Source of the DNA: DATFVA01 sp963711455
GTDB taxonomy: Bacteria > Bacteroidota > Ignavibacteria > Ignavibacteriales > Ignavibacteriaceae
Direction: 5' to 3'
Assembly (NCBI GenBank): GCA_963711455.1
Contig: CAVQEH010000006.1
Span: forward strand, 1,178,001-1,242,000
DNA length: 64,000 bases
Part shown: piece by piece, positions 63,815-64,000 of the stretch
How the letters are laid out: each line of letters starts with the position of its first letter
Numbering within the stretch: the stretch's first letter is position 1
Notes under the pieces: model-generated
The model's input: only the letters and a program-made list of their open reading frames with translations
Told to the model about the DNA's origin: nothing
Database searches by the model: none
Translations under genes and position numbers: made by a program

Positions 63815-63846
63815 AGCATACCGGCAATGGTATGCTTTTATTTTTT
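63815..63846 (+). terminator. Rho-independent terminator after the SPT-like gene
   Basis: An 8-bp stem AGCATACC / GGTATGCT with a 6-base loop, followed by TTTATTTTTT. The next gene starts 20 bp later. Confidence 0.82.
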
Positions 63847-63866
63847 AAACGATACGGGTGGATAAT

Positions 63867-64000
63867 ATGAGCGAAATTAAAATCATCAAAGTTGAAAATC
63901 AGAAGGACCTGATGAGGTTTATAAAATTCCAATGGAAAATCTATGAAGGTGATAATCACTGGGTGCCGCCTTTATTAATGGACAGGAAAAAACTTTTAGA
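63867..64000 (+). CDS. GNAT-like acyltransferase, N-terminal part (bacterial ceramide synthase candidate)
   Basis: Only the first ~44 residues are inside the window (MSEIKIIKVENQKDL, FIKFQWKIYEGDNHWVPPLL). The FIKF...WVPPL start is typical of a GNAT-related protein family often found beside sphingolipid genes in Bacteroidota. GGGTGG precedes the ATG. With SPT and a CerR-like reductase next to it, a role as N-acyltransferase in ceramide synthesis is a reasonable guess. Confidence 0.65.
   Translation, partial: MSEIKIIKVENQKDLMRFIKFQWKIYEGDNHWVPPLLMDRKKLL

Overview
The window looks like an AT-rich chromosomal segment from the Bacteroidota/Chlorobi side of the tree, most likely Ignavibacteria. 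The main pointers are a secreted protein ending in a type IX secretion (T9SS) sorting domain of the NYPNPFNPSTTI kind, a decayed PorV-like outer-membrane barrel, two fused alpha/gamma 2-oxoacid:ferredoxin oxidoreductases, and a sphingolipid gene cluster. The placement is inferred from gene content; no rRNA is present.

Layout. 0-1.3 kb: the end of a NeuB-like synthase and a di-iron hydroxylase. 1.9-3.9 kb: a fluoride-export pair (DUF190, CrcB) in which CrcB is in frame with a PLP aminotransferase. 4.08-4.55 kb: four tRNAs (Pro, Arg, His, Glu) with a terminator. 4.8-8 kb: a LolC/E-LolD-type ABC system. 8-10.6 kb: leucyl aminopeptidase and a DHH nuclease. 10.6-13.5 and 19.3-22.2 kb: two paralogous korAB operons. 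Between them, at 14-18.4 kb, is an accessory island of minus-strand genes separated by imperfect palindromes whose ends resemble integron attC core sites; it includes a HEPN-like protein, a TPR protein and membrane proteins. 22.5-23.1 kb: a HicBA toxin-antitoxin module bounded by a copied 21-bp piece of the dsbD 3' end. 23.1-28.7 kb: dsbD, nadE, a PspC/LiaF-like envelope-stress pair and an MGMT-like protein. 28.9-31 kb: a Crp/Fnr regulator, a CheY-like receiver and a YdeI-like protein. 31-36 kb: a T9SS cargo protein, an MsrA-MsrB fusion lipoprotein and a secreted barrel-like protein. 36.3-40.3 kb: two overlapping DUF3857/transglutaminase proteins, one lacking the catalytic residues. 41-42.4 kb: an SDR enzyme, a CAT-anticodon tRNA and a broken tRNA copy carrying a 52-bp insertion. 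42.4-50.9 kb: lipoproteins, a HIT protein, an EF-G paralogue, YtxH/DUF948 proteins, a flippase-like protein, Maf and SpoIID. 51-55 kb: a MATE transporter, tRNA-Ala, OsmC, a CoA-binding protein and the PorV-like pseudogene. 55.3-60.5 kb: a STAS protein, a frameshifted VOC protein and a very large hybrid histidine kinase (5TMR-LYT, six PAS, HisKA, HATPase, receiver), also frameshifted. 60.6-64 kb: tRNA-Ala, a haem-motif lipoprotein, and a probable bacterial ceramide cluster (CerR-like reductase, serine palmitoyltransferase-like enzyme, start of a GNAT-like protein).

How the genes fit together. The Kor enzymes handle 2-oxoacid/ferredoxin chemistry. Many other genes serve the cell envelope: lipoprotein release, thiol-disulfide control, Msr repair, PspC/LiaF stress, SpoIID, sphingolipids and T9SS. 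The most unusual parts are the attC-like cassette island, the bordered HicBA insertion, the interrupted tRNA and a run of single-base frameshifts between 53.8 and 62.2 kb that may be decay or sequence error.
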